A stretch of 22,894 nt of DNA from JBGPRB01 sp964422155 (GCA_964422155.1 CAYQZZ010000033.1:1-22894); one strand, 5' to 3'. Positions 14,664 to 22,477 are shown, numbered from the stretch's first letter. Made by a program: numbers and translations. Notes: generated by a model not told the origin, from the sequence alone.

Positions 14664-14834
14664 ATGTTGAACATCGTAAAGCTAAAGGGTTGCAAGCGTT
14701 GTGGGGGCGACCTTTTTTTAGAACGCGACTCTGAAGGAGCCTATATATTCTGCCTCCAGTGCAGTGCCGTGTACGTCCGGCGCCTGGTAACGCCTTTTAA
14801 AAAGACCAACTCCAGAAAAATATGCGCTCGCTAG
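14664..14834 (+). CDS. Small zinc-ribbon protein (56 aa)
   Basis: Reads MLNIVKLKGCKRCGGDLFLE and on to a TAG at 14832. Cys10/Cys13 and Cys30/Cys33 form two CxxC knuckles 16 residues apart, a rubredoxin-like zinc ribbon, with a basic tail. GAGGGGAAGG lies a few bases before the ATG. It has no domain other than the ribbon, so it probably acts as a nucleic-acid or protein adaptor; the function is unknown. It stands alone: the next gene is convergent, 13 bases away, and the region upstream carries the 11-bp repeat array that may control it. Confidence 0.7.
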   Translation: MLNIVKLKGCKRCGGDLFLERDSEGAYIFCLQCSAVYVRRLVTPFKKTNSRKICAR

Positions 14835-14847
14835 GGAAAGCAGCAGG

Positions 14848-15483
14848 TTATTTCTCATCCGACTCCCTGGCGGACTTGCTTTCGTGTTCCCTGAGCCAGC
14901 GCTTAATCTCGTCCAGGGCGGGCGGGGAGACATAGAACACCTGTATATCCGAAGGGAATTGCACCTGATGATTCTCTCTCATCAGCACAATCCCGATTTC
15001 ATCCTCTTTTAATGTTTCATCTATCTTGCGGGCAATATATTCATTTCTCTTTTTCCCGACCTCAACGTAAGACTCATAAACCTTCGATAATACCTTAGGG
15101 TTCTGCAAACCTATGATAAGGCACCGGCTCCAGTCCATAAACTCGGTCAGTAAATCAGCTTCTTCAATAGCTTCAAGCTGCGCCTTCTTCTCCAGGCAAA
15201 CCTGAACGATTTTATGGCTGCTATCGTTCAACTCTTTAACGGCGGCAATGCCATCCTCACCGGATACCGCAATCAATTCATGATATACCCTTTTAACCTC
15301 GCCCAGCTTTAATACCAGCTCCGCTACCTGCTTTTCCACCTGTTCCCAGTACTTGTTGAATTTCTCAAGGTAACCCTCCGGGAAAACCTCGCTGCGGTAT
15401 ACAAGCGGAATAAAATATAGCTTCCTGCCTTTTTTGAAATTTTCCACCGGAGGTTTTTCTATTTTGCCCAGTTCCTCAGCCAT
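14848..15483 (-). CDS. Conserved-looking hypothetical protein (211 aa)
   Basis: Not recognised. The product begins with a short variable region, has a strand with FIPLVY, then a long mostly helical middle (about 45-140) with heptad-like Val/Leu/Ala spacing that may be a coiled coil or helical bundle, and ends with an alpha/beta segment (EIGIVLMRENHQVQFP, VFYVSPPALDEIKRWL) and a charged tail. No signal peptide or membrane span. The ATG at 15483 is preferred to the GTG at 15507 because GGGAAGGA sits about five bases ahead of it. It follows the 57-residue zinc-ribbon gene by 39 bases on the same strand, so the two probably function together. Confidence 0.75.
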   Translation of the reverse strand: MAEELGKIEKPPVENFKKGRKLYFIPLVYRSEVFPEGYLEKFNKYWEQVEKQVAELVLKLGEVKRVYHELIAVSGEDGIAAVKELNDSSHKIVQVCLEKKAQLEAIEEADLLTEFMDWSRCLIIGLQNPKVLSKVYESYVEVGKKRNEYIARKIDETLKEDEIGIVLMRENHQVQFPSDIQVFYVSPPALDEIKRWLREHESKSARESDEK

Positions 15484-15522
15484 CAGGTCCTTCCCTAAAA
15501 ATGCCACTACATATAATGATAC

Positions 15523-15696
15523 CTAGCGTATCCCTTTTTCGCAATCCTGACAAACTATAACCACAGGCCTGAACCTGGTAATAATTTTCATCTCCGTAAT
15601 CGGTTTTTGCGCCTCGCAGAGACGGCACTTGAAAGTAATTTCTTGAGGTGCCTGAGTCTTCGCCTTACTTCTTCCCTTTGGTGCTTCTTTCGCCAT
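15523..15696 (-). CDS. Small zinc-ribbon protein (57 aa)
   Basis: Read leftward from an ATG with an excellent AAGGAG five bases upstream. The first 20 residues are Lys/Ala/Pro-rich and probably disordered; then Cys24/Cys27 and Cys49/Cys52 form a zinc ribbon with a hydrophobic strand (FRPVVIVC) between them. It resembles the small ribbon protein at 14664 only in its metal site. It lies between the sugar nucleotidyltransferase gene (36-base gap) and the unrecognised 211-residue gene, apparently in one transcript. Function unknown. Confidence 0.7.
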   Translation of the reverse strand: MAKEAPKGRSKAKTQAPQEITFKCRLCEAQKPITEMKIITRFRPVVIVCQDCEKGIR

Positions 15697-15732
15697 AAAC
15701 ACTCCTTTTATGAGAAATAGGTCATCTGCCCG

Positions 15733-16782
15733 TCACTTACGCAATAATGGCACAGTTTGCGAGGGAGTAACCATACTATTTATAATATTCTGGTTATTAT
15801 CGATAATGGTGTTGCTGCCGATAATGCACCAACTCAACTTTGATTTGGCGCCGATGCTGACATTGTCCCATAATATAACATTTTCAATGCTGGCGCCATC
15901 TTCCAGACGGCAATCCCGCCCGATTACCACCGGCCCCCTGACGTACACTCCCTGGCCTATCCGGCAGCCGCTATCAATCATTACCGGCGGCGTTATCACC
16001 GCCGAAGGATGAACGCTGACACCCGGACCATAATATACATTATCATTTCCGAAAGCCTGATTAAGAGGGCTCTTTATCTTCGATAAAAGCAGGTCGATAT
16101 TCAGGGAAAAGTATTTTTCCGGGGTCCCCATGTCCAGCCAGTAGCCGCGATAAGGATAGCCGAATACCGGCATTCCAGTATTCAGAAGGTGAGGGAAAAG
16201 CCCTTTTTCGAACATGTAGTGGCGGTTCGAAGGTATATGCGCCAGGACCTCCGGCTCAAGGATATAGATGCCGGCGTTTATCCAGTTGGTCGTAGCTTCG
16301 GAAAGGGGAGGCTTTTCAATAAATCGCTTCACCTTTTGGTCAACGTCGGTTTCAACCACACCAAAGGCGCCGGGATTATCCACCCAGGTGAGCGATATAG
16401 TCGCCATGGCCTTTTTGCTGCGGTGAAAAGCGAGCATATCATTCAAATTCATATCCGTGAATACGTCTCCGTTCATAACGATAAAAGTACTATCCAGATA
16501 AGCTTCGGCATTTTTTACCGCCCCGGCAGTACCCAATGGTTCCTCCTCCAGACAATAGGTCAGCCGAACGCCGAGCCGGCGGCCATCCCCCAGATATCCT
16601 TGAATGACATCAGGAAGATAGCTCAATGTCAGGATGATATCTTCAATGCCGAACTGCTTGAGATAAGCCAGGGTGTGTTCCATGATAGGCCTGTTAAGCA
16701 CCGGCACCACGGATTTGGGTCTGACATCGGTCAGCGGTTGAAGTCTTGTCCCCGGACCACCCACCAGAATAACCGCCTTCAT
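15733..16782 (-). CDS. Sugar-1-phosphate nucleotidyltransferase with left-handed beta-helix tail
   Basis: Makes an NDP-sugar from NTP and a sugar-1-phosphate; mannose-1-phosphate guanylyltransferase or glucose-1-phosphate thymidylyl/uridylyltransferase are the likely types and the sequence alone does not choose. The 349-residue product starts with the signature VILVGGPGTRLQPLT and Lys of RPKSVVP, has the metal-binding Asp in NGDVF and the FIEKPP motif, and ends (about 255-345) with hexapeptide repeats such as GPGVSVHPSAVI. The ATG at 16782 gives the canonical MKAVILVGG start; an in-frame ATG/TTG at 16815-16818 would add 11-12 residues. A promoter-like pair lies upstream at 16889-16918. Confidence 0.88.
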   Translation of the reverse strand: MKAVILVGGPGTRLQPLTDVRPKSVVPVLNRPIMEHTLAYLKQFGIEDIILTLSYLPDVIQGYLGDGRRLGVRLTYCLEEEPLGTAGAVKNAEAYLDSTFIVMNGDVFTDMNLNDMLAFHRSKKAMATISLTWVDNPGAFGVVETDVDQKVKRFIEKPPLSEATTNWINAGIYILEPEVLAHIPSNRHYMFEKGLFPHLLNTGMPVFGYPYRGYWLDMGTPEKYFSLNIDLLLSKIKSPLNQAFGNDNVYYGPGVSVHPSAVITPPVMIDSGCRIGQGVYVRGPVVIGRDCRLEDGASIENVILWDNVSIGAKSKLSWCIIGSNTIIDNNQNIINSMVTPSQTVPLLRK

Positions 16783-16888
16783 TTTCCGCAAACCTGTAGC
16801 TTTCCTAGCTGTCATCAAGTAATTACCTGTAAATAGATGGTGAGTTTAAGCCAGACCATTAAATAATTTCATCATTCCTGCCCTAGTT

Positions 16889-16918
16889 ACTTTAATCGGC
16901 TTAGGGTAAAAAAGTCAA
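16889..16918 (-). promoter_or_regulatory. Putative promoter of the nucleotidyltransferase operon
   Basis: Minus-strand TTGACT (16918-16913), 18-base spacer, TAAAGT (16894-16889). The -10 is weak (four of six). The gap of 378 bases between this gene and tRNA-Arg otherwise holds only the repeat at 16970 and the tRNA promoter. Confidence 0.35.
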
Positions 16919-16969
16919 CATTAAGGTTTAAAACACTGAGGTAGTTTAGCAATGAAAAAGGGTATCTTC

Positions 16970-17095
16970 TAACCGCTCGCCCTGGTTCCACTGAGTCACC
17001 ACGAAGTGAGCTTGTCGAAGGGCGAGGCAAGCATACCGCTATGGTTCGACAGGCGTTCGACTGAGCTCACGCCGAAGGCTCATCATGAGCGGTTA
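16970..17095. repeat. 126-bp palindromic element with terminal inverted repeats
   Basis: Bounded by TAACCGCTC (16970-16978) and its exact complement GAGCGGTTA (17087-17095). Inside, CTCGCCCT (16976-16983) pairs with AGGGCGAG (17019-17026), and the rest is built of CTTGTCGAAGGG / TTCGACTGAGCTC pieces of the repeat family seen near 13297. No coding frame, so it resembles a MITE. It lies just upstream of the tRNA-Arg promoter. Confidence 0.7.
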
Positions 17096-17119
17096 ATAAA
17101 CGATTTAAAATACTCGGGG

Positions 17120-17149
17120 TTGCGAAGAGTTTACATTTTATTGTATTAT
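17120..17149 (+). promoter_or_regulatory. Putative promoter of tRNA-Arg and the por-nuo operon
   Basis: TTGCGA at 17120-17125, 18-base spacer, TATTAT at 17144-17149; the tRNA begins at 17161. The 21 bases between the tRNA and porG cannot hold another promoter, so this one, or one further upstream, probably drives both. Confidence 0.45.
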
Positions 17150-17160
17150 TTTAGTAATTA

Positions 17161-17233
17161 GCCCCTGTAACTCAGTTGGATAGAGTACTGGCCTCCGAAG
17201 CCGGGTGCGAGCGTTCGAATCGCTCCAGGGGCG
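17161..17233 (+). tRNA. tRNA-Arg, anticodon CCG
   Basis: Acceptor GCCCCTG pairs with CAGGGGC (17226-17232); discriminator G at 17233; no encoded CCA. D arm ACTC-AGTTGGATA-GAGT, anticodon arm CTGGC-CTCCGAA-GCCGG giving CCG (reads CGG), T arm GAGCG-TTCGAAT-CGCTC. All arms fold cleanly. It ends 21 bases before the porG start. Confidence 0.95.
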
Positions 17234-17254
17234 TTTCCAGTATACGGAGTAAAC

Positions 17255-17827
17255 ATGACGAAAGAAAAAAGCCTTATCGAGATTAGATGGCACGGACGCG
17301 GCGGCCAGGGCGCCGTAACCTCTGCCGAACTGCTGGCCCAGGCGGCTATAAGCGAAGGCAAGTATGCCCAGGCTTTTCCCAGCTTCGGGCCGGAGCGGAG
17401 GGGGGCACCGGTACAGGCTTTTAACAGGGTGGACAAACAGGAGCCGGTGAGAATCAGGGCAGATATAACCGACCCTGATTTCGTAGTAGTGCTCGACCCC
17501 AGCCTGCTGGGAAAGGTCAATGTCACCTCCGGGCTGAAAAAGGACGGGGTGGTAATCATCAACACCAAGAAGACCATCAATGAAATCAAGTCCGAGTTCA
17601 AGATTAGCTATCACATAGCTACAGTCAACGCCACCAAGATTGCCAGGGAGGTGCTGGGGGTACCCATCGTGAACACGACCATGCTCGGCGCCGTGATAAA
17701 GATTACGGATATTATTAAAAAAGAGTCCGCCCATGCCCCGCTGGAAAAACGTTTCGGCAGGCTGGGCGAACGCAACATCAAAGCCATGGAAACAGCCTAT
17801 GAACAAGTCGCAATAGAGGAGCGGTAA
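17255..17827 (+). CDS. porG: 2-oxoacid (pyruvate):ferredoxin oxidoreductase, gamma subunit
   Basis: Structural/CoA-domain subunit of the thiamine-diphosphate enzyme that oxidises a 2-oxoacid to acyl-CoA and reduces ferredoxin. The 190-residue product has the family's opening IRWHGRGGQGAVTSAELL and the FPSFGPERRGAPVQAF signature at about 46-61. The ATG has CGGAG five bases upstream. It is the first protein gene after tRNA-Arg and abuts porD with no gap, in the gamma-delta-alpha-beta order typical of Thermotoga and archaeal enzymes. Confidence 0.93.
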   Translation: MTKEKSLIEIRWHGRGGQGAVTSAELLAQAAISEGKYAQAFPSFGPERRGAPVQAFNRVDKQEPVRIRADITDPDFVVVLDPSLLGKVNVTSGLKKDGVVIINTKKTINEIKSEFKISYHIATVNATKIAREVLGVPIVNTTMLGAVIKITDIIKKESAHAPLEKRFGRLGERNIKAMETAYEQVAIEER

Positions 17828-18124
17828 ATGGCTAAATCCGAGAGTGAACTGACCTGGAGAGACATGGAAATTGGCTGTATTGTCACCGAGCCCGGCGGTG
17901 CCCGGCAATATGAGAGCGGGACCTGGCGCTCGCAGCGGCCAACCTATGATTTTAAAAAGTGCATTAAGTGCGGCATCTGCCAGCTCTTCTGCCCCGAAGG
18001 CTGCATCGAACCGAACCAGGACGGCTATTTCGAAGCTAACCTGTTTTACTGCAAGGGATGCGGTATCTGCGCCAGGGAATGCTGGCCAAGGGTGATAAAG
18101 ATGGTAGAGGAGGAGGAGAAATGA
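17828..18124 (+). CDS. porD: 2-oxoacid (pyruvate):ferredoxin oxidoreductase, delta (ferredoxin-like) subunit
   Basis: Small electron-transfer subunit with two [4Fe-4S] clusters. In 98 residues the cluster ligands are Cys45/48/51/55 and Cys75/78/81/85, each set followed (Cys59) or preceded by additional family residues; GTWRSQRP at 31-38 is characteristic of PorD. The ATG follows the porG stop directly, with GAGGAGCGG in the porG end as ribosome site. The stop overlaps the porA start (ATGA), so expression is coupled. Confidence 0.93.
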   Translation: MAKSESELTWRDMEIGCIVTEPGGARQYESGTWRSQRPTYDFKKCIKCGICQLFCPEGCIEPNQDGYFEANLFYCKGCGICARECWPRVIKMVEEEEK

Positions 18125-19296
18125 CCACAAGGGTAGGCATTGAAGTATCCATTGCCGTCGCCGATGCCGTCAGGTTGACCAATACCGACGTCATCGCGGC
18201 TTACCCGATTACGCCACAGACCCATATCGTCGAACACCTGGCGGAGCTGGTAGCTAATGGCGAGCTGGATGCAGAGTATATACCTGTAGAGTCCGAGCAT
18301 TCGGCGATGAGCGCCTGCCTTGGCTCCGCCGCCGCTGGCGCCCGGACATTCACCGCCACATCCAGCCAGGGACTGGCCTTGATGAACGAGGTGTTGTACG
18401 TCGCCTCCGGTATGCGCTTGCCCATCGTCATGGCGGTGGCCAACCGTGCCCTGTCCGCCCCCCTCAGTATCTGGTGCGACCACTCAGACATGATGTCGGT
18501 CAGAGACACCGGCTGGATACAGATAATCGTTGAAAACGGCCAGCAGGCTGTGGATAATATAATCTGCGCCTTCCGTATTGGTGAAGACAGGAGAGTGCTG
18601 CTGCCGGTAATGGTCCACCTGGACGGTTTCAACCTCACCCACGTGATTGAGCCGATTGTTTTACCAGAACAGAGCGAAGTAGATAAGTTCCTGCCGACCA
18701 ATAAATATCCCCTGCCGCTTAATCCGGATAAACCGGTAGCCATGGGAGATTTTGCTCCGCCAGTAATTTTCACCGAGGCGAAATGGGCACAGGAGATGAA
18801 CCTGAGGGATTCTAAAAAGGTGGTTCTGGAATGCTGGGATGAATTTCATAAAGCATTCGGGCGGAAGTATAAACCAGTGGAGAAATATCACAGCGACGGC
18901 GCCGGTATAATCCTTCTAACTGTAGGAAGCGTCGGTGAGACGGCTTCCGTAGCCATCGATGAACTGAGAGCGGATGATGAGAATATCGGGCAGGTGAGGC
19001 TGCGTTTGTGGCGGCCTTTCCCCTTTGAAGAACTGCGCCAGGCAGTCAAAGACGCCGAGGTGCTTATCATACTGGACAGGGCCATCTCCTTCGGTGGACC
19101 AGGGGGGCCGGTCGCCTCCGAGGTCAAGGCAGCCCTCTACAACCAGGTCGGGAGACCGAAGATAGTAAGCTTTGTCGGAGCGCTGGGCGGACGTGATATC
19201 ACGGTAGCCGGATTTAAAAACATGATTAAGAAAGGCATCGAAATTGCCCGGACGGGAAGTAAGAACGAATACGAGATATACGGGGTGAGGGAATAA
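18121..19296 (+). CDS. porA: 2-oxoacid (pyruvate):ferredoxin oxidoreductase, alpha subunit
   Basis: Contributes the pyrimidine-side half of the thiamine site and, with the beta subunit, decarboxylates the 2-oxoacid. The 391-residue product shows the YPITPQTHIVEHLAEL signature near 27-42, the VESEHSAMSACLGSAAAGARTFTATSSQGL core and RDTGW, all as in pyruvate-specific PorA. The ATG at 18121 has AGGAGGAGG just ahead and overlaps the porD stop; a longer in-frame start at 18058 lies inside porD and is not credible. Substrate is inferred as pyruvate by similarity; a 2-oxoisovalerate-type enzyme is less likely. Confidence 0.93.
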   Translation: MTTRVGIEVSIAVADAVRLTNTDVIAAYPITPQTHIVEHLAELVANGELDAEYIPVESEHSAMSACLGSAAAGARTFTATSSQGLALMNEVLYVASGMRLPIVMAVANRALSAPLSIWCDHSDMMSVRDTGWIQIIVENGQQAVDNIICAFRIGEDRRVLLPVMVHLDGFNLTHVIEPIVLPEQSEVDKFLPTNKYPLPLNPDKPVAMGDFAPPVIFTEAKWAQEMNLRDSKKVVLECWDEFHKAFGRKYKPVEKYHSDGAGIILLTVGSVGETASVAIDELRADDENIGQVRLRLWRPFPFEELRQAVKDAEVLIILDRAISFGGPGGPVASEVKAALYNQVGRPKIVSFVGALGGRDITVAGFKNMIKKGIEIARTGSKNEYEIYGVRE

Positions 19297-20273
19297 TGGA
19301 AAAGTACGCTGTATATGTTCCTCGACTTGTCCAGAAGAAAGAGAAATTCGCCCCGGGGCATCGGGCCTGCATCGGCTGCGGGGAAGCTCTGGCCATAAGA
19401 CTGGCTTTCAAAGCTCTGGACAATAATGTGGTGGTCGCCAACGCCACCGGCTGTATGGAAATCGTCGCCTCACAGCTTCCTTATACCACATGGCATTTAC
19501 CCTGGATTCATACCCTGTTCGAGAACACGGCAGCGGTCGCCTCGGGCATAGAGGCAGCTTACAAAGTCATGAGAAGGAAGGGAATGCCGGTTCCCACAGA
19601 TACCAAGGTAGTAGCCATTGCCGGTGACGGCGGCACCAGCGATATCGGTTTACAGGCACTTTCCGGAGCCATGGAGAGAGGACACGACTTCGTTTATATC
19701 TGCTTCGATAACGAGGCCTATATGAATACAGGTATCCAGAGGTCTTCGGCGACTCCCTTCGGGGCGGCGACCACTACCTCCCCGGCGGGCAAGAAGAGCA
19801 TCGGGCAGTTCAGCTGGAAGAAGAATATGCCGGAGATTGCCGTGGCCCATAACATACCCTACGTGGCTACCGCCTGCCACAGCTATCCCTTCGACCTGAT
19901 GGAAAAGGTGCGTAAGGCCGTCGCCACCAAGGGGCCGGCTTACGTGCACGTACTCTCGGTCTGTCCCACCGGCTGGCGGAGCGCCACCGATACGGTTATC
20001 AGGCTGGGGCGCCTGGCCGTGGAAACAGGGATGTTCCCCCTGTACGAAGTGGAGAACGGGAAATATAAGATGAGCCTCAATCTACCGAAGCTCAGGCCGG
20101 TGAAAGACTACCTCAAACAGCAGGGCAGGTTCCGCCATCTGAGTGATGATATTATTCAAAAGATACAGGACAGAGTGGAAATCGAATATCAAAAATTACT
20201 GGAGAAGGCAAAATATGGCAGCAAAACAACTAAAAGAAAAAGTCGGGCAGGTGCTGGAAAAGTACCAGCGTGA
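19296..20273 (+). CDS. porB: 2-oxoacid (pyruvate):ferredoxin oxidoreductase, beta subunit
   Basis: Binds thiamine diphosphate and the proximal [4Fe-4S] cluster. Cluster ligands are Cys25, Cys28, Cys53 and Cys223 (SVCPTGWR); the cofactor motif runs from GDGG (110-113) to NEAYMNTGIQRS (139-150). The 325 residues are somewhat long: after the usual helix YQKLLEKA the protein continues with a basic tail of about 20 residues (GSKTTKRKSRAGAGKVPA) encoded across the start of nuoE in another frame. The ATG overlaps the porA stop by one base (TAATG). This 59-base overlap with the next gene is unusual. Confidence 0.93.
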   Translation: MEKYAVYVPRLVQKKEKFAPGHRACIGCGEALAIRLAFKALDNNVVVANATGCMEIVASQLPYTTWHLPWIHTLFENTAAVASGIEAAYKVMRRKGMPVPTDTKVVAIAGDGGTSDIGLQALSGAMERGHDFVYICFDNEAYMNTGIQRSSATPFGAATTTSPAGKKSIGQFSWKKNMPEIAVAHNIPYVATACHSYPFDLMEKVRKAVATKGPAYVHVLSVCPTGWRSATDTVIRLGRLAVETGMFPLYEVENGKYKMSLNLPKLRPVKDYLKQQGRFRHLSDDIIQKIQDRVEIEYQKLLEKAKYGSKTTKRKSRAGAGKVPA

Positions 20274-20679
20274 CAAGTCGGCGCTGATAGATATACTGCA
20301 CGATACACAGTCGGAAATCGGGTACCTGCCCAAAGAAGCCCTGGAGGAGGTCGGCCAGGGCCTGGGTGTCCCCCTGAGCAGGGTTTACAGCGTAGCCACC
20401 TTTTTCAAGGCTTTCAGCCTGAAACCGAGGGGGCGCCATCTAATTAACGTGTGCCTGGGTACAGCCTGCCATGTCCGGGGCGCCGATAAAGTCCTGGAGC
20501 AGATGGAAAAGGAGTTGGGGATAAAGACCGGGGGGAATACGCCCGACCTTAAATTCACCCTGGATACGGTCAACTGCGTGGGCGCCTGCGCCCTGGGCCC
20601 GATGGTTATCATCGGTGAAGACTATCACGGCGAGATGACGCCTGATAAAGTCAGCGAAGTATTAAAGAACTATAATTAG
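20215..20679 (+). CDS. nuoE: NuoE-like [2Fe-2S] (thioredoxin-fold) subunit
   Basis: Electron-transfer subunit of NADH-linked flavin modules (complex I, HydC/HndA-type). The 154-residue protein has the N-terminal helical domain (1-60) and a thioredoxin-like domain with the four [2Fe-2S] ligands Cys80, Cys85, Cys121 and Cys125 (CLGTAC, CVGAC). The ATG at 20215 follows GGAGAAGG by about seven bases and lies 59 bases inside porB; an in-frame extension to 20143 is possible but starts inside the porB helix without a ribosome site. Its partner nuoF follows after 17 bases. Confidence 0.93.
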   Translation: MAAKQLKEKVGQVLEKYQRDKSALIDILHDTQSEIGYLPKEALEEVGQGLGVPLSRVYSVATFFKAFSLKPRGRHLINVCLGTACHVRGADKVLEQMEKELGIKTGGNTPDLKFTLDTVNCVGACALGPMVIIGEDYHGEMTPDKVSEVLKNYN

Positions 20680-20696
20680 CTAGTGGAGGGATTCCC

Positions 20697-22388
20697 GTGG
20701 CAAAATTAAAATCCCCGGGCGAGTTAGAGGCTCTAAGAAGCTCGATATTGAAAAAGAGAGACCCCGATAAGCCCTGTATTACCGTGTGCAACGGCACCGG
20801 CTGCCAGGCCTACGGCTCGAAAAACATTGCGGCTGCTTTCCAGGAAGAAGTAAAACGGCAAAACCTGGCCGCCAAAGTAGATGTGAAGACCATCGGCTGT
20901 CCCGGCTTCTGTGAGCGAGGCACGCTGGTCGTTATTAAGCCTAAAGACATATTTTATCAAAGGGTGCGGGTCAAAGACGTCCCCGAGATACTCTCCGAGA
21001 CCATCGGCAAGGGTAATGTAATTAACAGGCTGCTCTATACTGACCGCACCACAAATGTGAAAGTAACCCAAGAAGGTGAAGTGCCCTTCTACAAGCGGCA
21101 GATGCGCTTGATTATCGGCAACAACGGCCTGATTGACCCGACATCTATCGACGATTACCTGGCTATCGGCGGTTACACCGCCCTCGCCAAAGCCCTCAAA
21201 ATGACCCCGGAGCAGATAATCGACGAGGTAAAAAAATCCGGTCTGAGGGGACGCGGCGGCGCCGGATTCCCCACCGGCAGCAAGTGGGAAACCACACGTA
21301 AGGCGATTGGCGAGACCAAATATATTATCTGCAACGCCGATGAGGGCGACCCCGGCGCTTTTATGGATAGAAGCCTGGTGGAAGGCAACCCGCACAGTAT
21401 TCTGGAGGGAATGATAGTCGGCGCTTATGCCATCGGCAGCCACGAAGGCTACATCTACATCCGCAACGAGTACCCGATGGCCGTGAGACATATGCGCATC
21501 GCCATCGAGCAGGCCGAGTCCTGCGGGCTTTTAGGCGAGAATATCCTGGGCTCGGGTTTCAGCTTTACTATTAAAATTAAGAGAGGCGGCGGCGCCTTTG
21601 TCTGCGGAGAGTCCACGGCTCTCATGGCATCCCTGGAGGGCAGGGTAGGGGAACCACGCGCCAAGTATATCCATACCTCGGAGCAGGGGCTGTGGGGAAA
21701 GCCTAGCAATCTCAATAACGTGGAGACCTGGGCCAATGTACCTCTAATTATAAACAAGGGTGCCGACTGGTATTCCCGTATAGGCACTGAAGGCAGCAAG
21801 GGCACCAAGATATTCGCCCTGGTCGGCAACATCAGCAATACCGGCCTGGTGGAAGTGCCGATGGGCACCACTTTAAAGGAAATTGTCTTCGATATCGGCG
21901 GCGGCATCCCCAAGGGACGCAAATTCAAGGCGGTGCAGACCGGCGGGCCCTCGGGCGGCATGATTCCGGAGAGCCTGCTCGACCTGTCCGTAGATTTTGA
22001 CGAATTGACCAGGGCCGGCTCCATGATGGGCTCGGGCGGCATGATTGTGATGGACGAAAAGACCTGCATGGTGGATATGGCCAGGTACTACACCACTTTC
22101 CTGGAGGGAGAGTCCTGCGGTAAATGCATTCCCTGTCGCGAAGGGTTACGGCAGATGAAGTATATTCTGGACGGCATCACCGAGGGGCGGGGCAAAGAAG
22201 GAGACATCGAGCTCCTGGAAGAGCTTTCGGCCACTCTGATTGATGCTTCGCTCTGCGCCCTGGGTAGCACGGCACCCAATCCGGTCATGAGCACCATCCG
22301 CCATTTCAGAGACGAATACGAAGCCCATATTAAAGAGAAGAAATGCCCCGCCGGCGTCTGCACATTCGAGGCGGTAAAAGTAAAGTAA
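20697..22388 (+). CDS. nuoF: NuoF-like NAD(P)H/FMN subunit with N-terminal [2Fe-2S] domain
   Basis: Oxidises or reduces NAD(P) through FMN and passes electrons to iron-sulfur clusters. The 563 residues comprise an N-terminal thioredoxin-like [2Fe-2S] domain (Cys31/36/68/72), the FMN/NADH domain (GRGGAGFPTG at 185-194, GGGAFVCGESTALMASLEG at 297-314), an SLBB domain and a [4Fe-4S] domain (Cys474/477/480 and Cys520). The N-terminal domain matches HydB/HndC-type subunits, but the C terminus stops eight residues after the CPAGVC that normally leads into a 2[4Fe-4S] ferredoxin domain, which is absent. GTG start with GGAGGG six bases ahead. It may serve a hydrogenase, a formate dehydrogenase or the adjacent Por. 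Confidence 0.92.
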   Translation: MAKLKSPGELEALRSSILKKRDPDKPCITVCNGTGCQAYGSKNIAAAFQEEVKRQNLAAKVDVKTIGCPGFCERGTLVVIKPKDIFYQRVRVKDVPEILSETIGKGNVINRLLYTDRTTNVKVTQEGEVPFYKRQMRLIIGNNGLIDPTSIDDYLAIGGYTALAKALKMTPEQIIDEVKKSGLRGRGGAGFPTGSKWETTRKAIGETKYIICNADEGDPGAFMDRSLVEGNPHSILEGMIVGAYAIGSHEGYIYIRNEYPMAVRHMRIAIEQAESCGLLGENILGSGFSFTIKIKRGGGAFVCGESTALMASLEGRVGEPRAKYIHTSEQGLWGKPSNLNNVETWANVPLIINKGADWYSRIGTEGSKGTKIFALVGNISNTGLVEVPMGTTLKEIVFDIGGGIPKGRKFKAVQTGGPSGGMIPESLLDLSVDFDELTRAGSMMGSGGMIVMDEKTCMVDMARYYTTFLEGESCGKCIPCREGLRQMKYILDGITEGRGKEGDIELLEELSATLIDASLCALGSTAPNPVMSTIRHFRDEYEAHIKEKKCPAGVCTFEAVKVK

Positions 22389-22400
22389 GGGCAAAAACAG

Positions 22401-22439
22401 ATGGTGAATCTCACGATTATCCCAAGATTGATTAGATGA
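22401..22439 (+). CDS. Micro-ORF 1 (12 aa), duplicated nuoG start
   Basis: ATG at 22401 with AAGGG nine bases upstream; reads MVNLTIIPRLIR then TGA, which overlaps the ATG of micro-ORF 2 (ATGA). The first residues MV-x-LTI match the real nuoG product MVKLTI. It may be translated as a leader that couples nuoF to nuoG, or be a harmless relic. Confidence 0.4.
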   Translation: MVNLTIIPRLIR

Positions 22440-22477
22440 AAAATCTCAACATTAACGAAGGATTGATTAGATGGTAA
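22436..22477 (+). CDS. Micro-ORF 2 (13 aa), duplicated nuoG start
   Basis: ATG at 22436; reads MKNLNINEGLIRW then TAA, overlapping the nuoG ATG (ATGGTAA). The upstream site is only AAGA, so it would depend on re-initiation from micro-ORF 1. Its peptide again mimics the nuoG N terminus. Confidence 0.35.
   Translation: MKNLNINEGLIRW

Noticed and set aside
17138..18130. 330-residue leftward frame opposite porG/porD
   Set aside because: It is antisense to two clear iron-sulfur enzyme genes and passes through tRNA-Arg; no family resemblance.
20143..20214. Upstream extension of nuoE
   Set aside because: The extra codons lie inside the conserved porB helix and have no ribosome site; the 20215 ATG does.
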